A DNA stretch of 64,000 nucleotides from Streptomyces sp. NBC_00289 (lineage in GTDB: Bacteria > Actinomycetota > Actinomycetes > Streptomycetales > Streptomycetaceae): the NCBI RefSeq assembly GCF_041435115.1, contig NZ_CP108046.1:6014001-6078000 (forward strand), written 5' to 3'. The notes beneath the pieces were generated by a model that saw only the letters and a list, made by a program, of their open reading frames with translations, made no database searches and was not told where the DNA came from. Within the stretch, counting starts at the first letter, position 1. The number at the start of each line of letters is the position of its first letter. Below are positions 53,768 to 61,624 of this stretch, piece by piece. The translations under genes and the position numbers were made by a program.

Positions 53768-54925
53768 TTGGCCGGATCGGCTGACTTCGACCTGTACCGC
53801 CCGTCCGACGAGCACGACATGCTCCGCGAGGCCATCCGCGCGCTGGCCGACGCGAAGATCGCGCCGTTCGCCGCCGCGGTGGACGAGGAGGCACGCTTCC
53901 CGCAGGAGGCGCTCGACGCGCTGGTGGCCGCCGACCTGCACGCCGTCCACGTACCCGAGGAGTACGGCGGCTCCGGCGCGGACGCCCTGGCCACGGTGAT
54001 CGTGATCGAGGAGGTCGCCCGCGCCTGCGTGTCCTCCTCCCTGATCCCCGCGGTGAACAAGCTGGGCTCGCTCCCGGTGATCCTCTCCGGCTCGGAGGAC
54101 CTGAAGAAGAGGTACCTGTCGCCGCTCGCGAAGGGCGACGCGATGTTCTCGTACGCCCTCTCCGAGCCCGACGCGGGCTCCGACGCGGCCGGCATGAAGA
54201 CCAAGGCGGTCCGCGACGGCGACCACTACGTCCTCAACGGCGTGAAGCGCTGGATCACCAACGCGGGCGTCTCCGAGTACTACACGGTGATGGCGGTCAC
54301 GGACCCCTCGAAGCGCAGCAAGGGCATCTCGGCCTTCGTCGTCGAGAAGTCGGACGAGGGCGTCTCCTTCGGCGCCCCCGAGAAGAAGCTCGGCATCAAG
54401 GGCTCCCCGACCCGCGAGGTCTACCTCGACAACGTCCGCATCCCGGCCGACCGCATGATCGGCGCGGAGGGCACGGGCTTCGCGACGGCGATGAAGACCC
54501 TCGACCACACCCGCATCACCATCGCCGCCCAAGCCCTCGGTGTCGCCCAGGGCGCCCTGGACTACGCCAAGGGCTATGTGCGCGAGCGCAAGCAGTTCGG
54601 CAAGCCGATCGCCGACTTCCAGGGCATCCAGTTCATGCTCGCCGACATGGCCATGAAGGTGGAGGCGGCCCGCCAGCTGACATACGCGGCTGCGGCCAAG
54701 TCCGAGCGCGGCGACAGTGACCTCACCTTCCAGGGCGCGGCCGCGAAGTGCTTCGCATCGGACGTGGCGATGGAGGTCACCACGGACGCGGTCCAGCTGC
54801 TCGGCGGGTACGGGTACACCCGGGACTACCCGGTCGAGCGGATGATGCGCGACGCGAAGATCACCCAGATCTACGAAGGCACGAACCAGGTCCAGCGGAT
54901 CGTGATGGCGCGGAACCTGCCGTAA
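53768..54925 (+). CDS. Acyl-CoA dehydrogenase
   Basis: A 385-residue FAD enzyme of fatty or branched acyl-CoA oxidation. Family segments are YALSEPDAGSDAAGMKTKA, WITNAGVSEYY, GIKGSPTREVYLDNVRIP and the C-terminal QLLGGYGYTRDYPVERMMRDAKI; the catalytic base is Glu370 in QIYEGTNQVQR. Translation starts at TTG, with GGAG 11 bases upstream; no ATG or GTG lies near the conserved beginning DFDLYRPSDEHD. It is monocistronic with a 20-bp terminator stem after it. Confidence 0.94.
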   Translation: MAGSADFDLYRPSDEHDMLREAIRALADAKIAPFAAAVDEEARFPQEALDALVAADLHAVHVPEEYGGSGADALATVIVIEEVARACVSSSLIPAVNKLGSLPVILSGSEDLKKRYLSPLAKGDAMFSYALSEPDAGSDAAGMKTKAVRDGDHYVLNGVKRWITNAGVSEYYTVMAVTDPSKRSKGISAFVVEKSDEGVSFGAPEKKLGIKGSPTREVYLDNVRIPADRMIGAEGTGFATAMKTLDHTRITIAAQALGVAQGALDYAKGYVRERKQFGKPIADFQGIQFMLADMAMKVEAARQLTYAAAAKSERGDSDLTFQGAAAKCFASDVAMEVTTDAVQLLGGYGYTRDYPVERMMRDAKITQIYEGTNQVQRIVMARNLP

Positions 54926-54935
54926 CAGGGTCACC

Positions 54936-54980
54936 GCGTGACGACAGCCCCCGGCGTGCCGCCGGGGGCTGTCGTCACGC
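54936..54980. terminator. Terminator hairpin after acyl-CoA dehydrogenase
   Basis: A 20-bp perfect stem (54936-54955 with 54961-54980) and a GTGCC loop begins 10 bases after the stop codon. Confidence 0.92.
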
Positions 54981-55168
54981 AGGGCGTCAGGCGACCTCTG
55001 TCGCCCCAGTGGTGTCGTCCGCGCGGATCGTCGAGGTCATCCGCTTCGCCGCGGTGGGCCGCGAGCGCCGGCTCCGATCCCGTCCGTCCTGTGGCGGAGG
55101 TGGTCCGACGGGCGTAGGACGGTAGGGCAAGGGGCTCCCCCCGAGCCCCCTCACCCCCTGGAGGAGCC

Positions 55169-55534
55169 ATGCAGCAGCCCACCACGGCCACCATGAGCAA
55201 GGAGATGCAGGACTGCGTCGAGGCGTGCATGTCCTGCCACAGCGTCTGCGAGGAGACCATGAGCTCCTGCATGCAGATGGGCGGACAGGCCCAGATGCAG
55301 ATCATGCGCGCGCTCATGGACTGCTCCGAGATGACCCGCATGTGCTCGGACATGATGATGCGCCGCTCGCCCATGGCGACCGAGATGTGCGCGTTGTGCG
55401 CCCGGGCCTGCGACATGTGCGCGGAGGCGTGTATGTCCATGCCGGACGACCCGCAGATGATGCGCTGTGCCGAGGCGTGTCGCCGTTGCGCGGACATGTG
55501 CCGCTCGATGGCGGGCGCCGCCACCACGATGTGA
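55169..55534 (+). CDS. Cys/Met-rich four-helix copper-storage-like protein (Csp family)
   Basis: A 121-residue protein with 16 cysteines (16, 20, 23, 27, 34, 52, 59, 74, 77, 81, 84, 88, 100, 104, 107, 111) in CxxxC and CxxC spacing along helices, and about 25 methionines. This is the pattern of DUF326/Csp proteins, which bind many Cu(I) ions inside a four-helix bundle. No signal peptide is seen, so it resembles cytosolic Csp3 rather than exported Csp1. CTGGAGGAGCC stands directly before the ATG. A GC-rich inverted repeat at about 55129-55152 precedes the ribosome binding site. No copper regulator or exporter gene is adjacent. Confidence 0.92.
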   Translation: MQQPTTATMSKEMQDCVEACMSCHSVCEETMSSCMQMGGQAQMQIMRALMDCSEMTRMCSDMMMRRSPMATEMCALCARACDMCAEACMSMPDDPQMMRCAEACRRCADMCRSMAGAATTM

Positions 55535-55550
55535 CCCACGCCGGAACGAC

Positions 55551-55580
55551 GTCGGGGGCACCCGGAAGGGTGCCCCCGAC
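55551..55580. terminator. Bidirectional terminator hairpin
   Basis: A 13-bp perfect stem (55551-55563 with 55568-55580) with a GGAA loop between the convergent copper-protein and M48 peptidase genes. Confidence 0.88.
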
Positions 55581-55583
55581 ATG

Positions 55584-56765
55584 TCACCGGTCCGGGAAGC
55601 CGTCGCGCAGGATCTGCCGCGCCGTCCTGCTTCGCGCGTCGGCGAGCTCCGCGGCGATCCGTCCCTCGCGCTCCTCGCCTGTCACCACGGCCGCGGGGTG
55701 GACCGGGCCGGTGAGCAGGCCCGTACGCCGCAGATGGGTCGGCGGATGAGTCGCGTCGACACTGTGTCCGCGCAGCGCGCCGACCCGCCGAAGGCGCTCG
55801 TACTCGTACTCCGGGATCGACGCCATGTGCACGGCGAGCCGCTCCCACAGTCCCTCCCCACGGTCCTGGTCGCCGGCCTGTCCGGTACGGCGCGCTCCGC
55901 GCAGAGCGGCCTGGTTGGCCTCGCGCCGCAGCGTCGTGGCGGCGGAGTCCACGACCAGCAGCCGGTCCATGAGTTCGACGGCCGCCTCGGTCGACGCGGC
56001 CCGGGCGGCGACGCGGTCGGCGAGGTACTCGGCGCGCTGGGCGGCGCGCATGGTCAGCCGGTCGAGCAGCCGCAGGACGCCGGTGACGAGCAGGCCGGGC
56101 ACGAAGCAGGCCAGGTTCACGACCAGTTGGACGATGTTCGGCTTCGGGGTGAGGGCGAAGTAGTAACGCCAGGCGGTCAGTGAACGGCAGGCGGTCGCGA
56201 CGACCAGCCCGTGGCGGCTGTCCCCGTTGCCGTAGTGGCCGAGCTCGTGGACCAGGAGGGCGATTCGCTGCCGCGGCGGGAGGATCTGCCACAGGGGCAG
56301 CCCCAGCGTCAGCAGCCGGCGCCCACGGAGTCCGTACGTCGTCACGCTCGCGTTGAGTTCGGCGTCGACCGCGATCGTGTCCACCCCGCGGGTACCGGCG
56401 ACCAGTGCGGTCTCGTCGATCAGCGCGAACAGCTCGGGGGCCGTCTCGCGGCGCAGTACCGGCTCGTCCTTCGGCAGCCGGGGCAGGCGCGGCCGCAGAC
56501 CCCATGCCAGCGCGAGCGGAAACAGACCGAGCGCCATCGAGATGCCGCCCCAGCCGCGGACGATCCACCAGATCCCGGCTGCGGCGAGCACGAGGGTCAG
56601 CGCGTGCACGGCGACTGCGATGGTGTAGGCGAGGAGGGCGGAGGCGTCCCGTCGCGCTCGCAGTTCCACTCCGCCGGTCACCTCGGCGAGCAGCTTCTCG
56701 CCGTGCCGCCGGGCCAGTGTCCGACGTGCGCGCTCCAGCCGCCCCTGCCGTTCCTCGGGTCTCAC
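55584..56765 (-). CDS. M48-family zinc metallopeptidase; N-terminal zinc ribbon upstream lacks a start codon
   Basis: A 393-residue membrane peptidase. Two helices lie at about 45-95; the zinc site is HELGH at 173-177 with the third ligand in EYLADRVAARA, and more membrane segments follow at about 205-235. The GTG at 56765 is the first usable start, but the same frame upstream to about 56870 encodes TTQPCPRCGAEIRADNRFT then VWCAGCEWN, a convincing CxxC-CxxC zinc ribbon. No ATG, GTG, TTG or CTG occurs in frame before it; the ribosome-binding-like GGGAG precedes GTC codons. The real protein may therefore start earlier by unusual initiation, or the N-terminus may be decaying. Confidence 0.82.
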   Translation of the reverse strand: MRPEERQGRLERARRTLARRHGEKLLAEVTGGVELRARRDASALLAYTIAVAVHALTLVLAAAGIWWIVRGWGGISMALGLFPLALAWGLRPRLPRLPKDEPVLRRETAPELFALIDETALVAGTRGVDTIAVDAELNASVTTYGLRGRRLLTLGLPLWQILPPRQRIALLVHELGHYGNGDSRHGLVVATACRSLTAWRYYFALTPKPNIVQLVVNLACFVPGLLVTGVLRLLDRLTMRAAQRAEYLADRVAARAASTEAAVELMDRLLVVDSAATTLRREANQAALRGARRTGQAGDQDRGEGLWERLAVHMASIPEYEYERLRRVGALRGHSVDATHPPTHLRRTGLLTGPVHPAAVVTGEEREGRIAAELADARSRTARQILRDGFPDR

Positions 56766-56929
56766 CGGATCGACGTTCCACTCACAGCCGGCACACCAGA
56801 CGGTGAAGCGGTTGTCCGCCCGGATCTCGGCCCCGCACCGCGGGCACGGCTGGGTCGTCTGCTCAGCGACGACGGCTCCCGGTAAAGCCCTGCTTTCAGC
56901 TCGTCCCGGGTGGAGGGGAGGGATGCAGG

Positions 56930-56960
56930 GGAGGGCCGCCGCGACCGGCGGCGGCCCTCC
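56930..56960. terminator. Terminator hairpin after LCP gene 1
   Basis: A 13-bp perfect stem (56930-56942 with 56948-56960) lies 10 bases past the stop codon of the leftward LCP gene and upstream of the M48 gene. Confidence 0.85.
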
Positions 56961-56969
56961 GGAGTCACG

Positions 56970-58265
56970 TCAGCTGCCCGACACCGTGACCTTCTCGTCG
57001 TTGTTCAGCTCGTTCACCAGCGTCTTGACCTTCGCCTTGTCCCAGACGAGGTTGCCGCCGGTGGAGCCCGAGATCGGCATGTTCATGGAGGTGCCGTCGC
57101 CGCCGTTGACGCCCTTCATCGCGAAGAACATGGACCCCAGGTCGTACAGCCCCATGTCCTTGTCGACGATCAGGGAGTCCAGGCCCGCGCCCATCGTCGG
57201 GTAGAGCTTGAAGGGGTTCAGCACGGTCGACGGGGTCGCCACCTGGTGGGCGAGGGCCGCCAGGAACTTCTGCTGGTTCTTCGTGCGCTCCAGGTCCGAG
57301 GCCGCGAAGGCGTGCCGGGTACGGACGAAGGCGAGGGCCTCCTCGCCGTTCAGCGTCTGCTTGCCCGCCTTGAAGTCGGCGCCCGAGTACTTGTCCTTGA
57401 AGGCCTTGTCGATGGTGATGTCGACGCCGCCGACCGCGTCCACGATGCTCGCGAAACCGGCGAAGCCGATCTCCACGTAGTGGTCGATGCGCAGCCCGGT
57501 GTTGAACTCGACGGCGCGCACCAGCAGCGTCGGGCCGTCCTCCGCGTAGGCCGCGTTCAGCTTCGTGTGCCGGCCGCTGCCCTTGAACGTCTTGCCGGAC
57601 TCCGAGCCGACGTACGTCGGGATCTCCACGTCCGAGTCGCGGGGGAGCGAGATCAGTGTGTCGCCGTTGCCGCCGACGTGCAGGATCATCATCGAGTCGG
57701 TGCGCTTGCCGCCGGCGGAGCCGGTGTGCAGGTTCTTCTTGTCCGCGTCGGACAGGCCCTCGCGGCTGTCGGAGCCGACGATCAGGTAGTTCGTACCGTC
57801 GCCCCCGTCGGGCCGGTCGATGACCTTCGAGAGGTCGACCTCGCGCTTCAGCTTGGAGTCGGCCCAGAAGTAGGTGCCGACGGTCGTCACGACCAGCACC
57901 GTCACCACGGTGATCGTCGTCCACTTGATGCGCCGGCGCCAGTCCGGCGCGGGGCGGGGACCACGTTCGCCGGGACCGGCCGGTCCGCCGGGTCCGCCGC
58001 CGCCGGGGGCGCCGTAGACGTGGCCCGTGTTGTAGCCGCTGTCGTAGGTGTCGCCGGAGCCGTCGCCGTAGCCGTAGCCGCCGTGGCCCTGGCCGTCGAC
58101 GTACGTCGGCTGCTGCGGCACCCCGGCCCCGTAGGGCGGCGCCGCGGGGTCGCCGCGGCGAACCTGACGCATGACGCGGGCGCTCTCGGGCTGCGCGTTC
58201 GCGCTGCCGCGTCCGTAGCGGTTGTCACGGTTGTCGCCGGACCGTCCCTGGGGCCAATCGTTCAT
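56970..58265 (-). CDS. LytR-CpsA-Psr family protein 1
   Basis: A 431-residue protein: a Gly/Tyr/Pro-rich cytoplasmic N-terminus of about 110 residues with many GYGYG-type units, one membrane helix at about 113-136 (WTTITVVTVLVVTTVGTYFW), then an extracellular LCP domain. The conserved parts are NYLIVGSDSREG, RTDSMMILHV, ISLPRDSDVEIP, KLNAAYAEDGP and FVRTRHAF with the phosphate-binding arginines. LCP enzymes transfer teichoic or other glycopolymers from lipid carriers to peptidoglycan. It lacks the LytR_C tail found in proteins 2 to 4. Start MNDWPQGR, divergent from the thioesterase gene. Confidence 0.93.
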   Translation of the reverse strand: MNDWPQGRSGDNRDNRYGRGSANAQPESARVMRQVRRGDPAAPPYGAGVPQQPTYVDGQGHGGYGYGDGSGDTYDSGYNTGHVYGAPGGGGPGGPAGPGERGPRPAPDWRRRIKWTTITVVTVLVVTTVGTYFWADSKLKREVDLSKVIDRPDGGDGTNYLIVGSDSREGLSDADKKNLHTGSAGGKRTDSMMILHVGGNGDTLISLPRDSDVEIPTYVGSESGKTFKGSGRHTKLNAAYAEDGPTLLVRAVEFNTGLRIDHYVEIGFAGFASIVDAVGGVDITIDKAFKDKYSGADFKAGKQTLNGEEALAFVRTRHAFAASDLERTKNQQKFLAALAHQVATPSTVLNPFKLYPTMGAGLDSLIVDKDMGLYDLGSMFFAMKGVNGGDGTSMNMPISGSTGGNLVWDKAKVKTLVNELNNDEKVTVSGS

Positions 58266-58384
58266 GGGGCCCAGTGTGCAGGGCAGTGCGGGGTGCCTTA
58301 CAAGGTTCGTCGGAAAATCAGGGCAGTGCTGTTGCCAACCTGACACAAATTCCCCGAATGTCGCCTCGGCATAAGGTGGGGGCC

Positions 58385-58942
58385 ATGACAGACCAGGTCT
58401 CCGCCGCGCAGTCGGCGGTCGAGGACATTCCCGGCAAGCCCACTTCGGCGTCCCGCACCACGCTCAGCCACATCATGACCCACGCCGACACCAACCTCCT
58501 GGGGACGGTGCACGGGGGCGTGATCATGAAGCTGGTCGACGACGCGGCCGGCGCGGTGGCGGGGCGGCACAGCGGTGGGCCCGCGGTCACCGCGTCCATG
58601 GACGAGATGGCGTTTCTGGAGCCGGTCCGCGTCGGCGACCTCGTCCATGTGAAGGCCCAGGTCAACTGGACCGGCCGGACCTCGATGGAGGTCGGCGTCA
58701 GGGTCCTGGCGGAGCGCTGGAACGAGTCCACCCCGCCCACCCAGGTCGGCTCCGCCTACCTGGTCTTCGCGGCGGTCGACGCCGACGGCAAGCCGCGCCG
58801 GGTGCCGCCGGTGGTCCCGGAGACCGAGCGGGACGAGCGCCGCTGCCAGGAGGCCCAGATCCGCCGCACCCACCGCCTGGCCCGCCGCCGGGCGATCATG
58901 GAGCTACGGGAGAAGCGCGCCGCCGAGGGCCTCGCGGACTGA
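58385..58942 (+). CDS. Hotdog-fold acyl-CoA thioesterase
   Basis: A 185-residue thioesterase of the YciA/BACH type. LSHIMTHADTNLLGTVHGGVIMKLVDDAA contains the conserved Asn and His-Gly-Gly of the active site, followed by DEMAFLEPVRVGDLVHVKAQVNWTGRTSMEVGV (quoted in parts: DEMAFLEPVRVGD, GRTSMEVGV). A charged Arg-rich tail ends the protein. It hydrolyses acyl-CoA of unknown chain length. The ATG after GTGGGGGCC has a weak ribosome binding site; TAAGGT upstream may be a -10 box, so the leader is short. Confidence 0.92.
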   Translation: MTDQVSAAQSAVEDIPGKPTSASRTTLSHIMTHADTNLLGTVHGGVIMKLVDDAAGAVAGRHSGGPAVTASMDEMAFLEPVRVGDLVHVKAQVNWTGRTSMEVGVRVLAERWNESTPPTQVGSAYLVFAAVDADGKPRRVPPVVPETERDERRCQEAQIRRTHRLARRRAIMELREKRAAEGLAD

Positions 58943-58974
58943 GGCCCGCGGCCCCCCGTCCGTACCGCCGTCCC

Positions 58975-60438
58975 TCACGCGCATCCCACCTGGTCGCCCG
59001 TGGTGACCCCGAACTCGCCCTGGGACGGATCGTCCGCCCGGACCTTCCGCACCTGCCTGAAGTCGGTCCCCGCGACAACCTTCAGTACGGCTCCCTGGCC
59101 CTTCACCGCCCGCAGCTCGCTGCCCGGCAGCGCCGCCGACAGCGACTTCGCCGAACGGTCCCAGCGGGGGTCGTAGGCGACGACCGTCCGCCTGGCGGTG
59201 TGGTCCGGCGAACGGGTCGGCACCCGTGTCGTACGGAAGCCGGTCGCCGCCAGCGCCGCGTCGACCCGCTTGCCGAGCCCTTCCGTGGGGGTCCCGTTCT
59301 CCACCTGGACCCGGATCTGCTGCGGGGCCACCTCCACCCGCACGGCGCGGCTCCTGGGCCGGTGCACGGCCAGGGGCCGGTCCTCGCGCAGCGCCCGGAA
59401 GAGGCGACCGGCCTTGTCCGGGTCCCACTTCAGCGTCGAACCGACGCCCTTCACGAGGAAGCCCATCTGCCCGATCGGCACCGTCGTGAACTCCGAGGAG
59501 GAGGGCGAGAAGTTCCGCATCGCCCGCCCGAGGTCCAGCAGTTCGTCCGTGCCGAAGCCCTTGTCGGCCCGTACGGAGCCGAGCACCGCCTGTGTGACGT
59601 CCCGGAACCTCATCGGGTTCAGCAGCACGCCGGAGGAGGTCGACCGCTCGATCAGACCGGCCAGGAAGCGCTGCTGGCGCTGCATACGGCCGAGGTCGGA
59701 GGCGCCGTCGACGTGCCGCGCGCGGACGTACTGCAGGGCCTGTCCGCCGCGCAGGGTGTGCCGGCCGGCCGGCAGGTCCAGGCCGGTGTAGGTGTCCTTC
59801 AACGGTTCCGCGGTGCAGATCGGAACGCCGTCGAGGACGTCGACGGTCTTCATGAAGCTGGTGAAGTCGACCTCCAGGTAGTGGTTGATCTTCACGTGGG
59901 TCATGTCCTCGACCGTGCGCACGGTCAGCTGCGGACCGCCCTCCGCGTACGCCGCGTTGATCTTGATGGGGTGACCCTCGTGCTGCTTCCCGGTGACCTG
60001 GTCGACGTGCGCGGGCGTCATGGCGTACGAGTCGCGGGGCAGGCTCACCACGCTCGCGCGCTCCCGGTCCTCCGAGATGTGCACGATCATGATCGTGTCG
60101 GTGCAGTGGCAGGGGGCGCCGCCGAGCCGGTACTTCCGCCGGTCCTGCGCCGTGATGCGGTCGCGGCCGTCGGTGCCGACGAGCAGCACGTTCATGCCGT
60201 TCCCGGCCTGCGGCCGGTTCTTCATGTCCTTGAACGGGTCCACCCGTTCGATGTCCGCGTCGAGGCTGGTGACGACCGCGTGCCCGATGCCGGCCGAGGC
60301 GAGCACCACGACGGACAGCGTGGTCACCGCCCGCATGGCCCAGCGGGGCTTTTTCCGCCGTACGGGCGGATGCGGCGCACCGGCGGGCCTGGGGCGCCGC
60401 TGCGCTGGTCGGGCGGGAGAGCCGGGCGGCGTGGGCAT
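58975..60438 (-). CDS. LytR-CpsA-Psr family protein 2 with LytR_C domain
   Basis: A 487-residue protein. A Pro/Arg-rich cytoplasmic start is followed by a membrane helix at about 42-62, the LCP domain (MNVLLVGTDGRDR, DTIMIVHISED, VSLPRDSYAM, KINAAYAEGGP, YVRARHVDG) and, from about residue 385, a LytR_C-type domain (IRVQVENGTPTEGLGKRVDA). GGAGG lies nine bases before the ATG; an extended upstream frame is not used. The gene is divergent from the GT2 gene and converges with the thioesterase gene. Confidence 0.93.
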   Translation of the reverse strand: MPTPPGSPARPAQRRPRPAGAPHPPVRRKKPRWAMRAVTTLSVVVLASAGIGHAVVTSLDADIERVDPFKDMKNRPQAGNGMNVLLVGTDGRDRITAQDRRKYRLGGAPCHCTDTIMIVHISEDRERASVVSLPRDSYAMTPAHVDQVTGKQHEGHPIKINAAYAEGGPQLTVRTVEDMTHVKINHYLEVDFTSFMKTVDVLDGVPICTAEPLKDTYTGLDLPAGRHTLRGGQALQYVRARHVDGASDLGRMQRQQRFLAGLIERSTSSGVLLNPMRFRDVTQAVLGSVRADKGFGTDELLDLGRAMRNFSPSSSEFTTVPIGQMGFLVKGVGSTLKWDPDKAGRLFRALREDRPLAVHRPRSRAVRVEVAPQQIRVQVENGTPTEGLGKRVDAALAATGFRTTRVPTRSPDHTARRTVVAYDPRWDRSAKSLSAALPGSELRAVKGQGAVLKVVAGTDFRQVRKVRADDPSQGEFGVTTGDQVGCA

Positions 60439-60565
60439 GGGGGAACACCTCCGCGAGGGCCGTACGTGGGATCCTGAGCACCGTAAGCCCATACGATCTG
60501 CAGCCCGGGCGGCGCTCCGGGCGGCGCGCACCGGTGTCCCCCGTTCGCGGTAACGTGATCCCCCT

Positions 60566-61594
60566 ATGAACGCCAAGCCCGACGTGCGTCTCCCCGCCGT
60601 TTCTGTGATCATGCCCGTCCTCAACGAGGAGCGGCATCTGCGCGGAGCCGTCCAAGCGATCCTCGCGCAGCAGTACGACGGCGAGCTGGAGGTCGTGATC
60701 GCCCTCGGTCCGTCCACGGACCGCACGGACGAGATCGCCGCCGAGCTCGTACGAGAAGACGCGCGCGTCCACACCGTGCCGAACCCCACCGGCCGCACTC
60801 CCGCCGCCCTCAACGCCGCGATCAAGGCCTCCCGCCATCCGGTCGTCGTCCGCGTCGACGGGCACGGCATGCTCTCGCCGAACTACATCACCACCGCCGT
60901 ACGGCTCCTGGAGGAGACCGGCGCGCAGAACGTCGGCGGCATCATGCACGCCGAGGGCGAGACCGACTGGGAGCACGCCGTCGCCGCCGCCATGACCTCG
61001 AAGATCGGGGTCGGCAACGCCGCCTTCCACACCGGCGGCCAGGCCCAGCAGGCCGAGACGGTCTACCTGGGTGTGTTCCGGCGCGAGGCGCTGGAGCAAC
61101 AGGGCGGCTACAACGAGGAGTTCATCCGCGCCCAGGACTGGGAACTCAACTTCCGCATCCGGGAGGCGGGCGGGCTGATCTGGTTCTCGCCGGAGCTGAA
61201 GGTGTCGTACCGGCCGCGGCCGAGCGTGAAGGCCCTGGCCAAGCAGTACAAGGACTACGGCCGCTGGCGGCACGTCGTCGCCCGCTACCACGAGGGCTCC
61301 ATCAACCTGCGCTACCTCGCCCCGCCGACCGCCGTGTGCGCGATCGCGGCCGGCCTGGTGGTCGGCCTCGCGCTCACGCCCTGGGGCCTGGTGGTCCCGG
61401 GCGGCTATCTGGCGGCGATCGCCGCCGGCTCGGCGCTCACCGGCAAGGGGCTGCCGCTCCGGGCACGGCTGCAGATACCCGTCGCGCTCGCCACCATGCA
61501 CATGTCGTGGGGCTGGGGCTTCCTCACCAGCCCAAGGTCACTGGCGAAGCGGGTCATCGCGTCCCGGCGCCCCGCGGTGCTCAGCTCCAACTGA
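60566..61594 (+). CDS. Family 2 glycosyltransferase
   Basis: A 342-residue inverting glycosyltransferase. SVIMPVLNEERHLRGAV is the nucleotide-sugar start, VRVDGHGMLSPNY holds the DxD-like motif, and EFIRAQDWELNFRIREAGG gives the catalytic ED/QxxRW-like part. The C-terminal 100 residues include two membrane helices, so it acts at the membrane face, probably on a lipid-linked acceptor. TAACGT at 60551-60556 ends about 9 bases before the ATG and no Shine-Dalgarno exists, so leaderless translation is likely. Three LCP genes flank it, pointing to glycopolymer synthesis. Confidence 0.92.
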   Translation: MNAKPDVRLPAVSVIMPVLNEERHLRGAVQAILAQQYDGELEVVIALGPSTDRTDEIAAELVREDARVHTVPNPTGRTPAALNAAIKASRHPVVVRVDGHGMLSPNYITTAVRLLEETGAQNVGGIMHAEGETDWEHAVAAAMTSKIGVGNAAFHTGGQAQQAETVYLGVFRREALEQQGGYNEEFIRAQDWELNFRIREAGGLIWFSPELKVSYRPRPSVKALAKQYKDYGRWRHVVARYHEGSINLRYLAPPTAVCAIAAGLVVGLALTPWGLVVPGGYLAAIAAGSALTGKGLPLRARLQIPVALATMHMSWGWGFLTSPRSLAKRVIASRRPAVLSSN

Positions 61595-61604
61595 GCACCG
61601 CGGG
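61571..61604. terminator. Terminator overlapping the GT2 stop codon
   Basis: A 14-bp perfect stem (61571-61584 with 61591-61604, loop CTCCAA) spans the last codons and the TGA of the glycosyltransferase gene and faces the convergent LCP gene 3. Confidence 0.85.
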
Positions 61605-61624
61605 ACGGCCGTTCGAGGCGGTCG

